Of a stretch of DNA of 64,000 nt, positions 1 through 12,747 are shown piece after piece. The translations under genes were made by a program, and so were the position numbers. Origin of the DNA: Saturnia japonica (taxonomy: Eukaryota > Arthropoda > Insecta > Lepidoptera > Saturniidae); the NCBI GenBank assembly GCA_033032175.1, contig CM065307.1, positions 8,680,001-8,744,000 of the forward strand. Reading direction: 5' to 3'. Under the pieces are notes generated by a model. That model did no database searches, was not told where the DNA came from, and was given only the letters and a program-made list of their open reading frames with translations. How positions within the stretch are numbered: the first letter of the stretch is position 1; every line of letters starts with the position of its first letter.

Positions 1-2341
1 TAATTTTCAGAGAATTTAAGGTATGTGCCATGTGCCTTTACGTGTTTGTGGTGTGAACTTGATTATATCAAATTGTGATTTTAAGTGATTATGTCAATAT
101 AATTATGTTTCTGATGTTTATGTTGTTATGTCAATTTATATCTAAGGGCGGTTTGAATCAAATCCTTAAATCATATTAAATCGTTAAATCAGATTTAATT
201 TGACAGTTGCATACATTTGGGCACAATGAAACTGAAATTAAGCTAAAACTGAATTGATTTTTTTGCTGCAAGCCAAAGTCATTTTGAATGTATTAATAGG
301 GCAATTAAAATGTACCAAAAAGCTTGTTTAGTTTGCGTTAACATTAAAACCATGAAAATGAGGTCTAGATAGTCTAGATTGATTTCAGAGGTATAAGTCC
401 ACCCTGCTGGATCCCGCAAATACTTGAATCCAACGAGACTAAGATTTAAATTATCTTGCGGGATTGCATTCCCTAATTATACTATTATTTAGTATGAAAT
501 CGGTTTCGTGCTTTACGATAATACATGTATTTTTATATATAGATAATAATAACCTTTTATTCTCAATAAACGATCCAATATTAGACCTTCCTAAATAAAT
601 AAGTAACGTCTTAGAAGTAACTGTTTTAAAGTAATAAAATTATACAAAAGATAATGAAAACTAATAAAATGTGGTAAAATTTAATCTATAGCTAGCCTTA
701 TATGTTAATTAATAGCTTTGCAAGATTAATATAAAATTTATTCTGAAGGGTATTAAAAAAAACACATCTGTATTGTTGATAAGAAATATAATAATTATTA
801 AAATAATAACTGTGTGTATTTAGGTACGTACGTAAGAAATTAGGTATACCTACTTTTTTGCCGTAACAAATGACTAAATAGAAATGACTTCAATAATTTT
901 ATTCTTTGTGCCAACAACATGACATTATTTTAACCAAATTAACACAATTTGAAAAAGTTAGCCATCAATGATAGTAATGTGAAATCATTTTTACAAAAAA
1001 TTTTTTTATAAAAGAGCCAGTAAAATATATTCGCATTATTATCATTGATGATTAACGTCATCTTTCAACGTTTCCGTCGTCAACGATAATTTTCTTTTTT
1101 TATTTCATTAATATACATTTAATTCATCCGTAAGTGTCTATAACGTAACGTTACACAATTTCTTTCTTACCGTGCCAAAAGAAATTTCACTTCAATAACT
1201 ATATTCTTGTATACCTACAGATATTATTAAAATACATAATATACAATCACTCGCCTACCGTGAATTATCAACAAGGATTACAATAATTCTTCATCGGAAA
1301 TACTCGCGTCAAATTAAATTTCACACGAATGTGTAAAATGATCATCGTGCCTTATAATCGCATTAAACAATTACTAGTTGTCTTCCTTGAAAACGAGAAG
1401 TTCATAGAAACGCAATTCGTATAATGCATCAGTCAAGCGTTTGCAGGTTGTTTACAAAAGTAACATGTTTTTTTAATATTCCCTACGGGATTAATTTTAA
1501 CGTTTCCTTGTCTGATGGTTAATGTAATTATATTGCTAAATTTTGTCATGTGAAAGTTTTTACCATTCAAAACGTGTATACATATTATGTTATCGTATAT
1601 TTTTATACACAATAATTTACAGTTGTTTTATACAATAAACGTAAATTATTATTTTTTTAAAACATCATATCGCTACCAGTAATAAAGTACGGTTAAATTA
1701 CAGCACCGGCAAACTTAATGTGCCAATAACTTTGCGAGTTGAAACCACTGATTTATGTAATCGTGTTCAGAGTAACAGTTTGCAATACTCTTCCGTAGAA
1801 GGAGGGAGATACGAGTACCTAACATGTAAGTTTATTTTATAGCTTTTTATTTAATTAACTACCACGCTCTATTTAAAAATGTAGAATTTTTTTTAAAAAA
1901 TGTGATTGTGGTAAGTATTTATTATTTTTATTAGTAACCGAACAAAGATAGCTTTGTTTCTCATTTAATAAGAAAATTATAATTCTTACCTATAAGCTTT
2001 AACACCAAAGTCGATATTTAATATCAATCAACTATCTATATTTTATATTATTATAGGTAAAAAAATTATTCGCTCACTTATATTGCAAATGTTGTAGATC
2101 TAAACTTATATAATTAATATTATGTTACAGAGAGATACAATACAACGTTCAATAATTATACGATTATTGACATTTGAAACAACTGTTTTCTGGCATCTAG
2201 ACAACCTTGTATTTCAAACACAATCTAATGTAGGAATCGTCCTACGTGAAGATAAAGCTATTGCGAGCTTACAGTAAATAATAGTTTAATGTACAAAGTA
2301 AAATTTTAAATATGCCATAATATAGTTACTATTGCAACAAG
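1..2341. other. AT-rich stretch, no gene recognised
   Basis: Both strands were read and no exon-like open frame, RNA gene or named repeat was recognised. Base composition is strongly AT-rich. It is either intergenic DNA upstream of Sulf1 or part of its first intron; the sequence does not say which. Confidence 0.5.
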
Positions 2342-2466
2342 CTGAGTTAAAAAGATGCTTTCATTTTGACAAACTTAAAATTTTAGATATACTACTCCTG
2401 TACAGACTGAGCTAAGAAGATGCTATTATTCTGACAAGATTAAATTTTTACGTAGTAATCGTACTA
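2342..2466. repeat. Imperfect two-copy tandem repeat
   Basis: Two adjacent units of about 60 bases (2342-2396 and 2407-2466) share the order ctgag-t/c-taa-a/g-aagatgct, a run ending in ctgacaa or ttgacaa, then a taaattttta-like block followed by tact-rich sequence. The units have diverged by small substitutions and indels, so the duplication is old. No function is implied. Confidence 0.6.
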
Positions 2467-3100
2467 TTCGTGTGCAATGTGCTCGGCTCATACACAACCG
2501 TTTTGTAAATTGTACAATAACTTATAATACCGTTTACCTGAAAATAAGCAGAGTACTATTTACACAGATGTCAATAATAATTCTAATCCTTTGCCTAATT
2601 TCACTGTCACTGCCTACTTTAACGCATCTTCATGTTAAGTCTGTAGGATCGAATATTCTCTCTTTCTGTGACTATGTGCTTTTAAACCTTCTCTAGTAAC
2701 AAACAATACAGACTTTGCTTTCTATAGTTACTCTTTTGCCAGATGGTCTATGATAGGTAGGATGGTCTCGTCAATGTGTGATGTTTTAAAGAGAAGCAAG
2801 GTTACTAAGGGTATTTTCAAGGAAAAAATAATTTTATCACTATTTTTACGATTAGAAAAATACCGTACTATCTGTACTATATAACTCCAAAAATCCACAG
2901 AAAAATTGCCCATTACAAATTTTATTGAAAACTGTTAACTTCAGAATTAACCAACGATGCTAATAAAATATTAACGCGCTGTTCTTCATATCAAATAAAT
3001 TACAATGCTTTTTGCATTTAAGTTATAATATAGGTATAAAGAAAATATCACTTGAGTCTATACTAATATTATAAAGCTAAAGAGTTTGTTTGTTTGGTTG

Positions 3101-3122
3101 TGTGGCGAAATCTCTCGCCACA
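3101..3122. repeat. 8-bp hairpin inside Helitron A
   Basis: TGTGGCGA (3101-3108) pairs perfectly with TCGCCACA (3115-3122) across a 6-base loop. It lies near the 5' end of the Helitron, in the segment absent from the other family A copies. It may be the terminus of an inserted element rather than a functional structure. Confidence 0.5.
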
Positions 3123-3239
3123 ACTGACGCATCCTGCATAGCGACATCTATCGAGCCATATACGACGCATTCTACATCGCGCTATAGAAATTAACTCACC
3201 AATTGAGTATATATACAAGAACCCGACAACAACCGTTGG

Positions 3240-3321
3240 TCCAAGTCCGGTGAAGCTGTAAAAGCCGCAACGGCTTTAGGGCCCCTAAGGCTAACAGAGT
3301 AGTCAGATCTAAAAAAAAAAG
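3240..3321 (+). mobile_element. 82-bp poly(A) retroelement with 10-bp target duplication
   Basis: The insert begins tccaagtccggtgaagctg, contains agggcccctaaggctaacag, and ends gtcagatct followed by ten A. It is flanked by the direct repeat caaccgttgg at 3230-3239 and 3322-3331, which is what target-primed reverse transcription leaves. The same unit occurs inverted at 45256-45338, 56173-56257 and 63792-64000. It could be a very short SINE or a repeatedly 5'-truncated LINE tail. Confidence 0.8.
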
Positions 3322-3924
3322 CAACCGTTGGGCAGCTGCCCGCCCGACATATCACCCGTTTGGTCGGAGGATCCTCCCTTTTCTATGGTTGATGAGGGAC
3401 TTTACTCTCTGTTCCTCCCTTCCGCTAAAGTTGGTTGAACATCCTAATCTCAGGAACTACTGACTCGAATGGAAAAAAATGTTTTAGTGTTGGATAGCCA
3501 ATTTATCGAGGAAGGCTATAGGCTATATATATAACATCACACTACGAGCAATAGGAGCGGGGCATCAATGAAAAATGTTGCAAAAATGGGGGAAATTTAT
3601 TCCTTTTGACAGCTTCCACTGCGTGCGCTGCGTTAATGGTTAAAGTTACTCAACAATCATGTTTCTGTTATTCTGTCATTCCTCACAAGTGAACAAAATT
3701 GCCCATTACAATAATTGATTTAAATGAATATCTTAGAAGATATAACAGTTTTAAAATAACTCGGCAGCAAAATAATGATCAAGTATCGCGAGCGCATTTT
3801 TATTATGCGGAATAATGTGGGAGGCGGGCGGTACTTATTATAATACAGTGCCTACGATCCACTTTCCCTAGCCCTTTCTCTCTCTCTTTTATGTGACGCA
3901 GACGAAGTCGCCCGGGTCAGCTAG

Positions 3925-5084
3925 TATAATATATAGATGAATTTCAAATGAATATACTAAGTAACATATAGTAAGAAAGTTCCAAGATAAATACAAATTA
4001 ACCAACAATTGAAGTTATACAGTCTCTAGTCTACAATTTTATTACAAGTTATGATTGGTCAATTAAGGGAACACTCGTAAACGCCATTACCAATAATGTT
4101 AGATATGGTGCACAATGCTAAAATGATATCATACCTACGTTACTGTCCGTTGCTAACGAATGTGAACAGGCTATGTTATGTATATACGTCACAAGCATAA
4201 TGTAGCTACAATATTGTATCTACATATTCTAACACTGATCATGACTTTGTATTATTGACATTCGCAATTGACTTTCGTAGGCGTTTTGTATTGTATAATT
4301 TACTGAATATGTACTGTGATGTACATTTGTTCACAATATTAAATGTAGGTACATAATATTATTTTAGAAAATGTAATTAACTTGGAATATATGTATTTGT
4401 TCGTTTATCAGATCTCAATTGTAACTATTTAAAATATTTTTTTACCTACACATATCTATTTAATATTTATAGTTTTAGAAAGAATGTACCAAATTTTTTC
4501 AAATACAAATTCGAAACTTTCATACAATTACAAAATGGTAATCGCTGTTTGATAACTTATATAAAGGTAACTAATGCATAACTGAACCATGACTACCGTG
4601 CTGCACATAGTGAAATACTATCGATTATACTTATCGATTTTAAGTATGTATTACTTAAAAAATATTATATAAAGCTAGCGCATACTTATATACATTACTT
4701 ATACTTGTTGAAGGATTACTTCGTAGGTATTTGTGAAATTATGAGTTATGCAAATATTTTGACACATCCTCTTCATAACTGTTGTACCCACTTATCTTCT
4801 TAAAATAGCTTAACGCAAGTTTGTTCTGTTCTTGTATTTGTGTTAAGATTTGCATTTGCAATATAACGGTATCGACAGTCGTGTTTTATACGAAGTTATT
4901 TACATTTTTCTTGCCTTGATATAACTACAGTATGACATTTTGTTTTGAACAACAAATAATTGCCCTGATATCATTAATAGTTTTATATTACCTATAAGAC
5001 GTCATAAATGATAAATTATCAATATACAATACATTCGATGGATAGTTATGTAATCTGAACGAATATTTAAAGCTCAAAGATAGT
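3925..5084. other. AT-rich stretch, no gene recognised
   Basis: No gene or known repeat was recognised on either strand. The sequence is AT-rich with no extended open frame. Confidence 0.45.
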
Positions 5085-5290
5085 TATTTGTTTCGTTTAT
5101 TTGAACGTGTTAATTTCTTGGAACTATAAGTCCGATTGGAAAAATTCTTTTCGTATTTTATAGTCTATTTATTTGTTGAGGAAGGCTAATTGAGTATATA
5201 TTGAGGTAGGATAACTTCACGCTACAACCCCAAGGAGCAGAGTAGTAACTATGAAGGTCAAGCAATCTGGTAAACTGTAGACAAGAACGG
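5085..5290 (+). mobile_element. Helitron family A fragment
   Basis: It matches the internal block of the 3.1 kb element: 'gaacgtgttaatttcttggaac', then a tatttgttgaggaaggct block, then 'cacgctacaaccccaaggagcag' and a 'atgaaggtcaagcaat' end. Neither the TC start nor the CTAG end is preserved, so it is a decayed internal piece. Confidence 0.6.
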
Positions 5291-5935
5291 AGAAGAAGAA
5301 CAAAGATCTCTTGTGCTTTATAATATAAGTATATAGCGTCGGTTTACTGCAAGAACTCTTTTAGTGACACATGTAGAACTTTGAGATAAGCAATTAATTA
5401 GTTTTGTTTCTGTTAAATGTCCTTATGGTCATAAATAAATGATAGACCTTATGAAAAGTAAAACAACTTTATATAATCTTTATATAAATAATAATATGGT
5501 TGAAAAAGACGAGTTTAATATCAAAATAAGTTCATAGATAATGTAACAGTTGCAATTAATGAGTTCTTGTAGTAGGCCGAAGAGATATAAACGATTCCAT
5601 TTTCTGCGATTGTAAGTTATTAAAGTTATTATTAGTGCTAGTAGTACCTACTATTTATAGGCTTTAACATTATGCAGGAATCTCTATTAAGTTCACAATA
5701 AAGATAATATAAACATTATCCTACAATTTAATTTACGCTATAAATTCGAACAGTCGTTTAAATTGGCGTACAATGCGCGACGGTTTAGCTTGTAAATAGA
5801 TTTCTTTACGTTATGAAAATTGGAAATTGATTCCATTCATTATCTTTCCTGAAAGTATTATTTTGGTTTTGTATAAGTTTCGAGTTGCAAAAGAACTAGA
5901 TAGCTTTTGCTAGATAATGTGGTTTTTTGGATAAG

Positions 5936-6115
5936 CTAGTGGTGCCCCGCGGCTTTACACGCTTTTATTACGCAGTAGGTACTTAATTTCGTGTCGTAAT
6001 TTTATTTTTACTCATATCATTAACAACTTCTATAGCGTAACAATTGAGGAATGACATACTGCCCGTGGACAATATTTCATCAAAATTAGTTGATATTAAA
6101 ATATGTATATATATA
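5936..6115 (-). mobile_element. Helitron family B, truncated copy
   Basis: Read on the minus strand it ends in CTAG (5936-5939 on the plus strand). The subterminal 'ggtgccccgcggct', the 'tacgcagtaggta' block and the 'caattgaggaatgacatactgcccgtg' module match the copies at 15.8 and 58.3 kb. The 5' end is lost. Confidence 0.6.
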
Positions 6116-7059
6116 TTGGAACGAATAAAGCGGCCTGCGCTGTAAGCGTGAGCGGCACCGCGGGTTCACTACTTTATTTTAAAAAAATGGGCGTGCGTAC
6201 AAAGTACCTACACGTGTCAGAAGTGAAACTTCTTTGGCAAATTAATTTTTAAATCTCATTTATATTTATACTAATCTAAAGCTAGATATGTTAGAAATTT
6301 AATAAATTTCATTGCTATTAAAAGTGTCCAAAATTAATACAGGTTATAAATTTAATTTATTTCATCGATATCTACATTATTTGATGCAATTTCTATTGGT
6401 ATTGTTGTGACTAAAAAAGCATTATGATAAGTAAAATATGCATTATAAGTTCGTGTTTCAACATTATTTAAATATCTTGTAAAAATAGCATCTATTGTCG
6501 TTCCTGAATTTGTAATTGGTGTGTTTGGATTATTATTTAACTGTAGACTAAATACTAGAAATTATTTAAAAAATTTAAGTTCAAATTTATGATATATTTT
6601 TATTTTATATTTTATGGAAAATAGTATATTAAATTCTTAAATGACGAGTGACAAATTAAAATGCCACATGTTATTTGTAAATATTAAAATTTCATAACCT
6701 TCAAACGAATTAACATAAAAGATTGTATATTAATAAAAAAGATAACAAATATGTTACTTATTCTGAACAACTGCTTAGCATAGGATGATTTACAAATTTA
6801 TCACAAAATGTTTATTTATAAATTTAACTCACTGTTTACACATTGATTCCATGGCTACGTGCTTCATGCTACGTTCGCCCTTCCTCACTTTTTCTTAAAC
6901 GGTCTCAACCACTCTCAATCGCTCTCTCCCTCTCTCTCACAAAACGTTTTACATCTTCGTGACGCGTTTCATCCGTAAAAATTTTACCCTCATGCGCGCA
7001 AAGAAGTTTCACTTCAAAAATTGACAAAATGTTAAGATTATATTTATTTATAATTTTTT
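6116..7059. other. AT-rich stretch, no gene recognised
   Basis: Apart from a short GC-rich patch at about 6130-6170, this is AT-rich with nothing recognisable on either strand. Confidence 0.4.
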
Positions 7060-7314
7060 TTTGAAATTTCTCTCTAGTGGGGGCAATTCCTTGGAATATC
7101 CCCACCCTACAGAAGAACGCAGCCAAACATCCTAGTCTTGTGTTCCTGCGGTAAGTAGGGTTTCCAAAGCCCTTTGTGTAGTGAGGTTCAAAGTCGATAA
7201 CGCGCTAGTAATACCTGTATAGTTATGGTATTACTAGCTTTCGAACGCTCCAGAGCAACCGCTTACCATCAAGCGGGCCGTATGCTTGTTTGCTACTTTT
7301 GTTGTATAAAAAAA
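7060..7314 (+). mobile_element. Non-LTR retrotransposon 3' end
   Basis: The segment runs from a 'tttctctctagtgggggca' block through 'ccaccctacagaagaacgcagcc' to 'cttaccatcaagcgggccg' and ends in a short poly(A) run. A second copy at 48800-49050 shares the same blocks in the same order. The 3' poly(A) and lack of inverted ends indicate a retroelement tail; no reverse transcriptase is encoded. Confidence 0.6.
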
Positions 7315-10300
7315 GTGTATTGTGATTAAACAAATATATTTTATTATACTTAATTGTATATACTGTAATGAATCCACTTGTATATTTTTCTAAGCTGAAG
7401 GTGCAAATCGTGTTATATATCGTATGAAGCCAATCATGGCCCCTACTATGGGCTTACTACAATATATATTGCTCGTAAACGTTAAACGTATTTGAATCGG
7501 GCCGGATTACGGCATCGTTATGTTGTAAGTACTTGTGTTCATTATCTTCGTATAAGTAGTGTCGGAGAACGGTTCTGAGGTACTCAATAACCTAATTTAG
7601 TTCCCTCGAAATTATCTTGCGTAATTTATGAAACAATTCTCATTATCTTTGAATCTAATCACAAATGAAATTTTAACCTTAATTTAAAATACATAGGATC
7701 TATTTTGAATTTATCCTAATTTTTTTTTCATTACATAAAACTGTATCGATATAATGTTTTACCCATAATCAAAGGGTTCATTGATAGTCTAATACACCTG
7801 TGGCCTATATTGGGAAGATGTTTCTAAATCCAATCACACTCTTCAGATCATAATACTACAACGTGAATATTGCCGTTTTATTGTAGAATGAAGCATGGCA
7901 GTGGTGGTACCGCAATAAGCACACCAGTACTCCTGGTACAGCAGGAGTGGCCAAACTTTAGAAGTGTAAGGCCTATATTTTAGTCTAGAATATCCCTAGT
8001 GATATACCGATCAACGGTTTAAATAAAAAACCCAAAAAAAAAGTTTGCATTACAAAACTTTTCAAGATAATCTTAAATTAACCAATTTAGCGAAAAACTA
8101 GTTTGTCCTTCACATTCAGTTCTGAACATTGTGTTTTGGCTGGATTTTAGGTACTCCACCATTTGCATTGTTGCACATTGTTAGAACGAACTGCAATGTC
8201 AATTGTTTTTTATCGCATTCATAGTACAAAACGATTATTTAACAAAGGTAGATGGATCCAGAAAATACAATGTTAAACTTTTCGCGCTCCACCAGTTTCC
8301 AAAAATTCGTACTTCTAAATAAATGCACTATGAGTGTGCGAAGCAACAACGATGTCGTTTAAAAGTCACAGGCCTCAGTCACAGTACTCACAGTAACATG
8401 GAACTGCATGGAGTGATCACTTATAATGGCAATTATAACGCTATAGCTACTTATTACAGCTATTTTTCTCTGAATACTTTAATTTTAGTTTATAAAATAT
8501 AAAGAAAGAACTAACAGATTTGAAATTGTTAAACATTATTTAGAAACGTATTAATTTTTTTAACACAAGATTTTTTTTTATCTGTTGCGGATTTTGTTAT
8601 TATGACCGCTGACTAGCTTTTTTCCCTACGTAATAATTGTTGTATGTTAGTCTAACTTCCATCGAGATAAATGTAGATACATACATATATAGATACATAC
8701 TAATTATTATTAAAACAAGATTACACGCGAGCAACTTCTGCCTGCTAACCATATGCAAAAACAATAGTAAAGCATATTATGCGATAATATGGCATGAAAA
8801 TAATATTTCTACTTCTCAAGTTAGTATATATTTATTCGAAATAAAACAGCGGTGTAGCGAAATAACGTATGTGGTCAATACATTATAACTTCATATACTT
8901 AGTAAAACTTGTTTCGGGCTAGCAGCGTTTATTTATAAAGTTCGAACGCGGCTGTATCGTAACCGATTTGTGGTAAATTCTACATTACAGGTTAATTTTG
9001 AGGACCAAAAGCTATTATTGTACTATTTGCAGATTTTTTTTCTTTCTTTTTATTAGATTAGCCAACAGTTGTACAATAAGTATTTCTAATCGCTACGATA
9101 CAATTAACGAAAATATGCTAAAAGTATTAACTAATTATAGGCAAACTTAACATGTGCTCAGTATAAGCTACTTAAGTGATATACAATTAAAAAAAATTAA
9201 CTAACTAAATACAAACTTAAAGTATCTAAAAACATAGCTACATAATTATTCTTTCACAACAGAAGCAGTGATATATTTTACTGTAATCAATTTTTTGAAG
9301 GATTTATGGATAATCAATTTTAATTCTTATTACTTTATAATTATAAAAACAAGATCCAAGATATCTCTACGTTAAATGGCTGGTGAAAGCCACTGTTAGT
9401 GTCTAACACCCCACTTTTTGGTATTTCTCGTTGTTCTTTCTCTACAGAGTAGGTACGTACATTCATAACCAGATGTAATTTTGCCCAACAATGTAAATAT
9501 TTCTAATAAATATAGAGTCATAAAAATAAACGGATCAAAATGTTGAATTATGTATAGATAGAGAGATTAGAATGTCGTTGAAGTTAAACAGATCGACATT
9601 TCTGTTGCTAACATTAAAGTAGCGGCGAGTGCTCATAAATAAAGATTGAATGCAGAAAATTGTCACTTGAATATAAATCGTTAGCATTTTGTGTCATGTA
9701 TTAATGATAACAAAGTGTCTATTAGACCATTGAACTAAAACGTGATTAGGGTTTACTTATAGGATTGCCAATACTTCAGACTTAAAGGTGGGGTCGATGT
9801 TTGTTGTATAACGTACGTCGTAAGAAATTGGAATATATAGTCAGGTATTAATTTAGATCAATGGAAAATATACAATAAGTATATTAAAAAAATTATAGTT
9901 ATAAAATAAGTTAGAATTATTAAACACATTTTGGCTTTTGATTTTCCCAATTTCAAACGGGATTAAATTATGCAATTATGCAGAACGAGTTTTATTATTA
10001 TTAGTTTTCGTATTTCAATTTACTGTTTACAGAGATAAAATTAGATAATAATTATGATATTTACTAATCTGTTAAAAGTAGCTTAGACAGTAAAGTAATG
10101 TAAAGAACAAAGGTCGTAAAATGTAAGTAAAATCTGCATAAATCGGTAGTCGTATAATTCATATAGTATTTTAGAAATAAAGCAAAATATAACTTATTAA
10201 AAGAAGAACTTATTATTTACATTAGTGAAAACCACAGAGTAATAAAGTCCGCTAACACGCCCAGTTCATAATTATATTGTGAAAACAATAGTATGGGAAT

Positions 10301-11499
10301 GATAATGTGTACAGATGTGTCGTTAATGAATGCTGTAAATAATTGTATTTCCTTTAAGACGATGTTAAAGTGATTAAGTATACAGTTATAACAATTCAAT
10401 GAGTAATCATAACGTATTCTTATGTTTAAGAAAAATGTGCTCGACTTGGAAACACCTTTCGACTTTTTAAAGAGATTATCGTGCTGATTTATAATATATT
10501 TTATTTTAAACAACATTTATTAAAAGTACTACTATAAACAAGCTGTGGAAAACTTTATGCTAATATTGCAGTCATTTCGCGTCCATATTTTTTGTATTAT
10601 TTATGTATCTATTTATAATAAAACCATACATTATATAGAAAATATGTTATAATAACTGCAATTTCTAAATTTCTTGCAAAACTTTCGAGTTACAACAGCC
10701 CATGTAATAATTTGATTTTATAAATATTTTTCAATAACTCACATCGGTTACGTCAAATATTAAGAAACACGAATCACCAATGTGACTTACACTATATAGA
10801 TTTGTCCACTTTGTAGCACAATTGCTAAAATTTTATCCAATAAATTTCTGTTAAATTCGACTGAAAATCTTACTGTTTTAATAAGAATATCAACATCACT
10901 TGCAATCAATGCACGATATGTTTTACGAGATTACACTTTCTGTGTGTGTGTGTGCACATACCGAAGCAAATGTTTTAAATAATTCAAAAGTAAAGGATCC
11001 AATTCTCACAGCTGGATTAGCTGACGGAACCCTCTATCACATTGCTTGAGACTCGCGTCACGTAAGAAACTTCAGCCATAATATAAAACGACCCGGATAT
11101 ATTTAAGTCCATAGAAAAGTTTATATGCAGAAGTTTTGAGATTTGAATATAAACTCGGCTGCATGCATCGGTGATAAACTGATGTATAACTGAGATACTT
11201 TTAACACGGAAAACCCTCGGTGAGGTTCTATTTAACTTTATAATATAATGGCAGGTTCTGGATGAAATTGTACTTTGTTACGTGAGAACGCATAAATGTT
11301 TAGAGCCTACAGTTGGTGTGAATGTATTATAAATGCGTGAAGCAGCACACGCGCTGACTTGCAAGGTTTATCTTCGTTATGAATTTTGAATATATTCTGA
11401 ACTTTTTGTTATTTTGCTGTAATTTTTTAATGATGTTTATTGTTTATGCGATATATTTTAGTGTTATAATTTATTTAAAAATTGACTTTTATTTTAGTG
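7315..11499. other. Long AT-rich stretch, no gene recognised
   Basis: I found no exon with plausible splice sites, no RNA gene and no repeat I could match inside the window. A short (TG)7 microsatellite lies at 10941-10954. Short open frames here show no recognisable protein. Confidence 0.45.
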
Positions 11500-11690
11500 C
11501 CTATAAAATTATACACCTAGCTGCGACCCGTGTACCTAGCTCGCTTGCTATACTAAGATCTGGCAACATCGCAAAGCTTGTGGCTTAATTTTGCGAAGTC
11601 ATGGAAGCCATCTTAGTGCAATAGTGCTGTTTAGTGGAAATAAAATAAAAACCGCGTCAAGTGTGTTTAAGTGACTATAATTAAAGAGAA
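11500..11690 (+). other. Exon-like patch, possible leader exon (speculative)
   Basis: The base composition changes here from strongly AT-rich to mixed. The stretch contains a 'gcgaagtcatggaagccatc' block and then 'accgcgtcaagtgtgt', in which AA|GTGTGT could serve as a donor. It lies about 5 kb upstream of the first recognised Sulf1 exon, whose acceptor requires an upstream leader exon. There is no coding similarity and no clear core promoter motif, so this is only a candidate. Confidence 0.15.
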
Positions 11691-12290
11691 TTACGTTATC
11701 ATAATAACAATTACGACAATTTACTGACTGTACACCATAATTACATCCTTGAATTAATAATGTGGACTTAACTGTAAACATACGTTCAATACAGAAATAT
11801 AATAAATTTAAAATAATTTATTTAGGTACAAAAACATACCTTCAAAATTGCTCTTATTTAATTAGCGACAAAATTCTTCGTTGATGACGGAATAAAGTTG
11901 TTATTAAAATTATGTTTAATACATTTTATACCTTTGGGATCATTAAGGAGATTTAGGTAAAGCATTTGCCGTTGTCGGCGGAACTTTGGCAATTCGGTGA
12001 TTAACTTATAATTTATAATGTTCATTAACATTGTTTGTGCAGATCCCGAATGTTCTATGCGGTTCGAAGTTTGTGGAATCAATGCTTTGATTAATGTACT
12101 TTTGATGTTGTAAAAGTCGCCGACTTAGTAGCAGAGTATTAAAGTGTATTTATAACTGAGCAATTAGAATATTTTATATATTTTTATATTTTTATTTCAT
12201 GCGATTAAAAAAAAAAAACTATACTTTGCAAGCCATATTCAAATATAATCTGGAGCCAAATGCTGCACAAATGCGCAAAACCTGCACATT

Positions 12291-12747
12291 CACCAGAGAT
12301 GTGCGAGATAGCTACGATGCAAGGATATATAGCGGCGCTGTGAAATGGTGTGATGATATCTACCAAAGCTGCGAGTACAGTAGCTCTAGTTCCTTCCCCA
12401 CACCGTTTTGAACACATTCCTTGTACATATTACTCGATAGTCCATCGCACACATCGCTCACATTTTTATGTACAAATATCTGGCACTGCTAACCCTTTTC
12501 CACCAGAGCTTCGCTAAGCGAGGCTAGGAAAATGAAGTAATCCTATTGGTAGATTTTTGAAGTGAAAAATTCTTTAGCACCGTTACAACACTAAGAAGAG
12601 ACAAACACAAACATCTGTAGGATTTAAGCATTGAGAGAAAGAGTTTAATACACAAATAGATATTTTTATGTGTTCTGAAGGTTTCAACCTTTACCGCATG
12701 TGAACTGCAAACTTGTTTTTTCGTCATCACACCGCACATCTCTGGTG
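12291..12747. repeat. Element bounded by 15-bp perfect inverted repeats
   Basis: CACCAGAGATGTGCG at 12291-12305 is exactly complementary to CGCACATCTCTGGTG at 12733-12747. A second inverted pair, ggtgtgatga (about 12348-12357) with tcatcacacc (about 12724-12733), extends the symmetry. The CAGAGATG-type terminus resembles hAT-like MITEs, but no convincing 8-bp target duplication is visible. The inside is rearranged, with a partial third copy of the end at about 12503. Confidence 0.5.

Larger units (their letters stand above)
3057..3924 (+). mobile_element. Helitron-like element, family A (non-autonomous)
   Basis: The element begins TCTATACTAATATTATAAAG and ends in CTAG at 3921-3924. A short GC-rich block with gacgaagtcgcccggg precedes the terminus, as expected of a Helitron 3' end. 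No Rep/helicase coding is visible, so it is non-autonomous. The inner motif that identifies the family is a block reading 'gttggatagccaatttatcgagg' followed by 'aggctataggctatat'. Fragments of the same family recur near 5.1, 14.9, 33.7, 39.6, 47.7 and 60.7 kb. This copy is longer than the others: it has an extra CG-richer segment at about 3095-3230 and a nested 82 bp retroelement at 3240-3321. Confidence 0.75.

Noticed and set aside
10217..10516. 99-codon minus-strand open frame
   Set aside because: AT-rich, no recognisable protein, no splice sites or conserved pattern; expected by chance in a 64 kb AT-rich window.
10941..10954. (TG)7 microsatellite
   Set aside because: Short, ordinary dinucleotide run; noted but not worth a finding.
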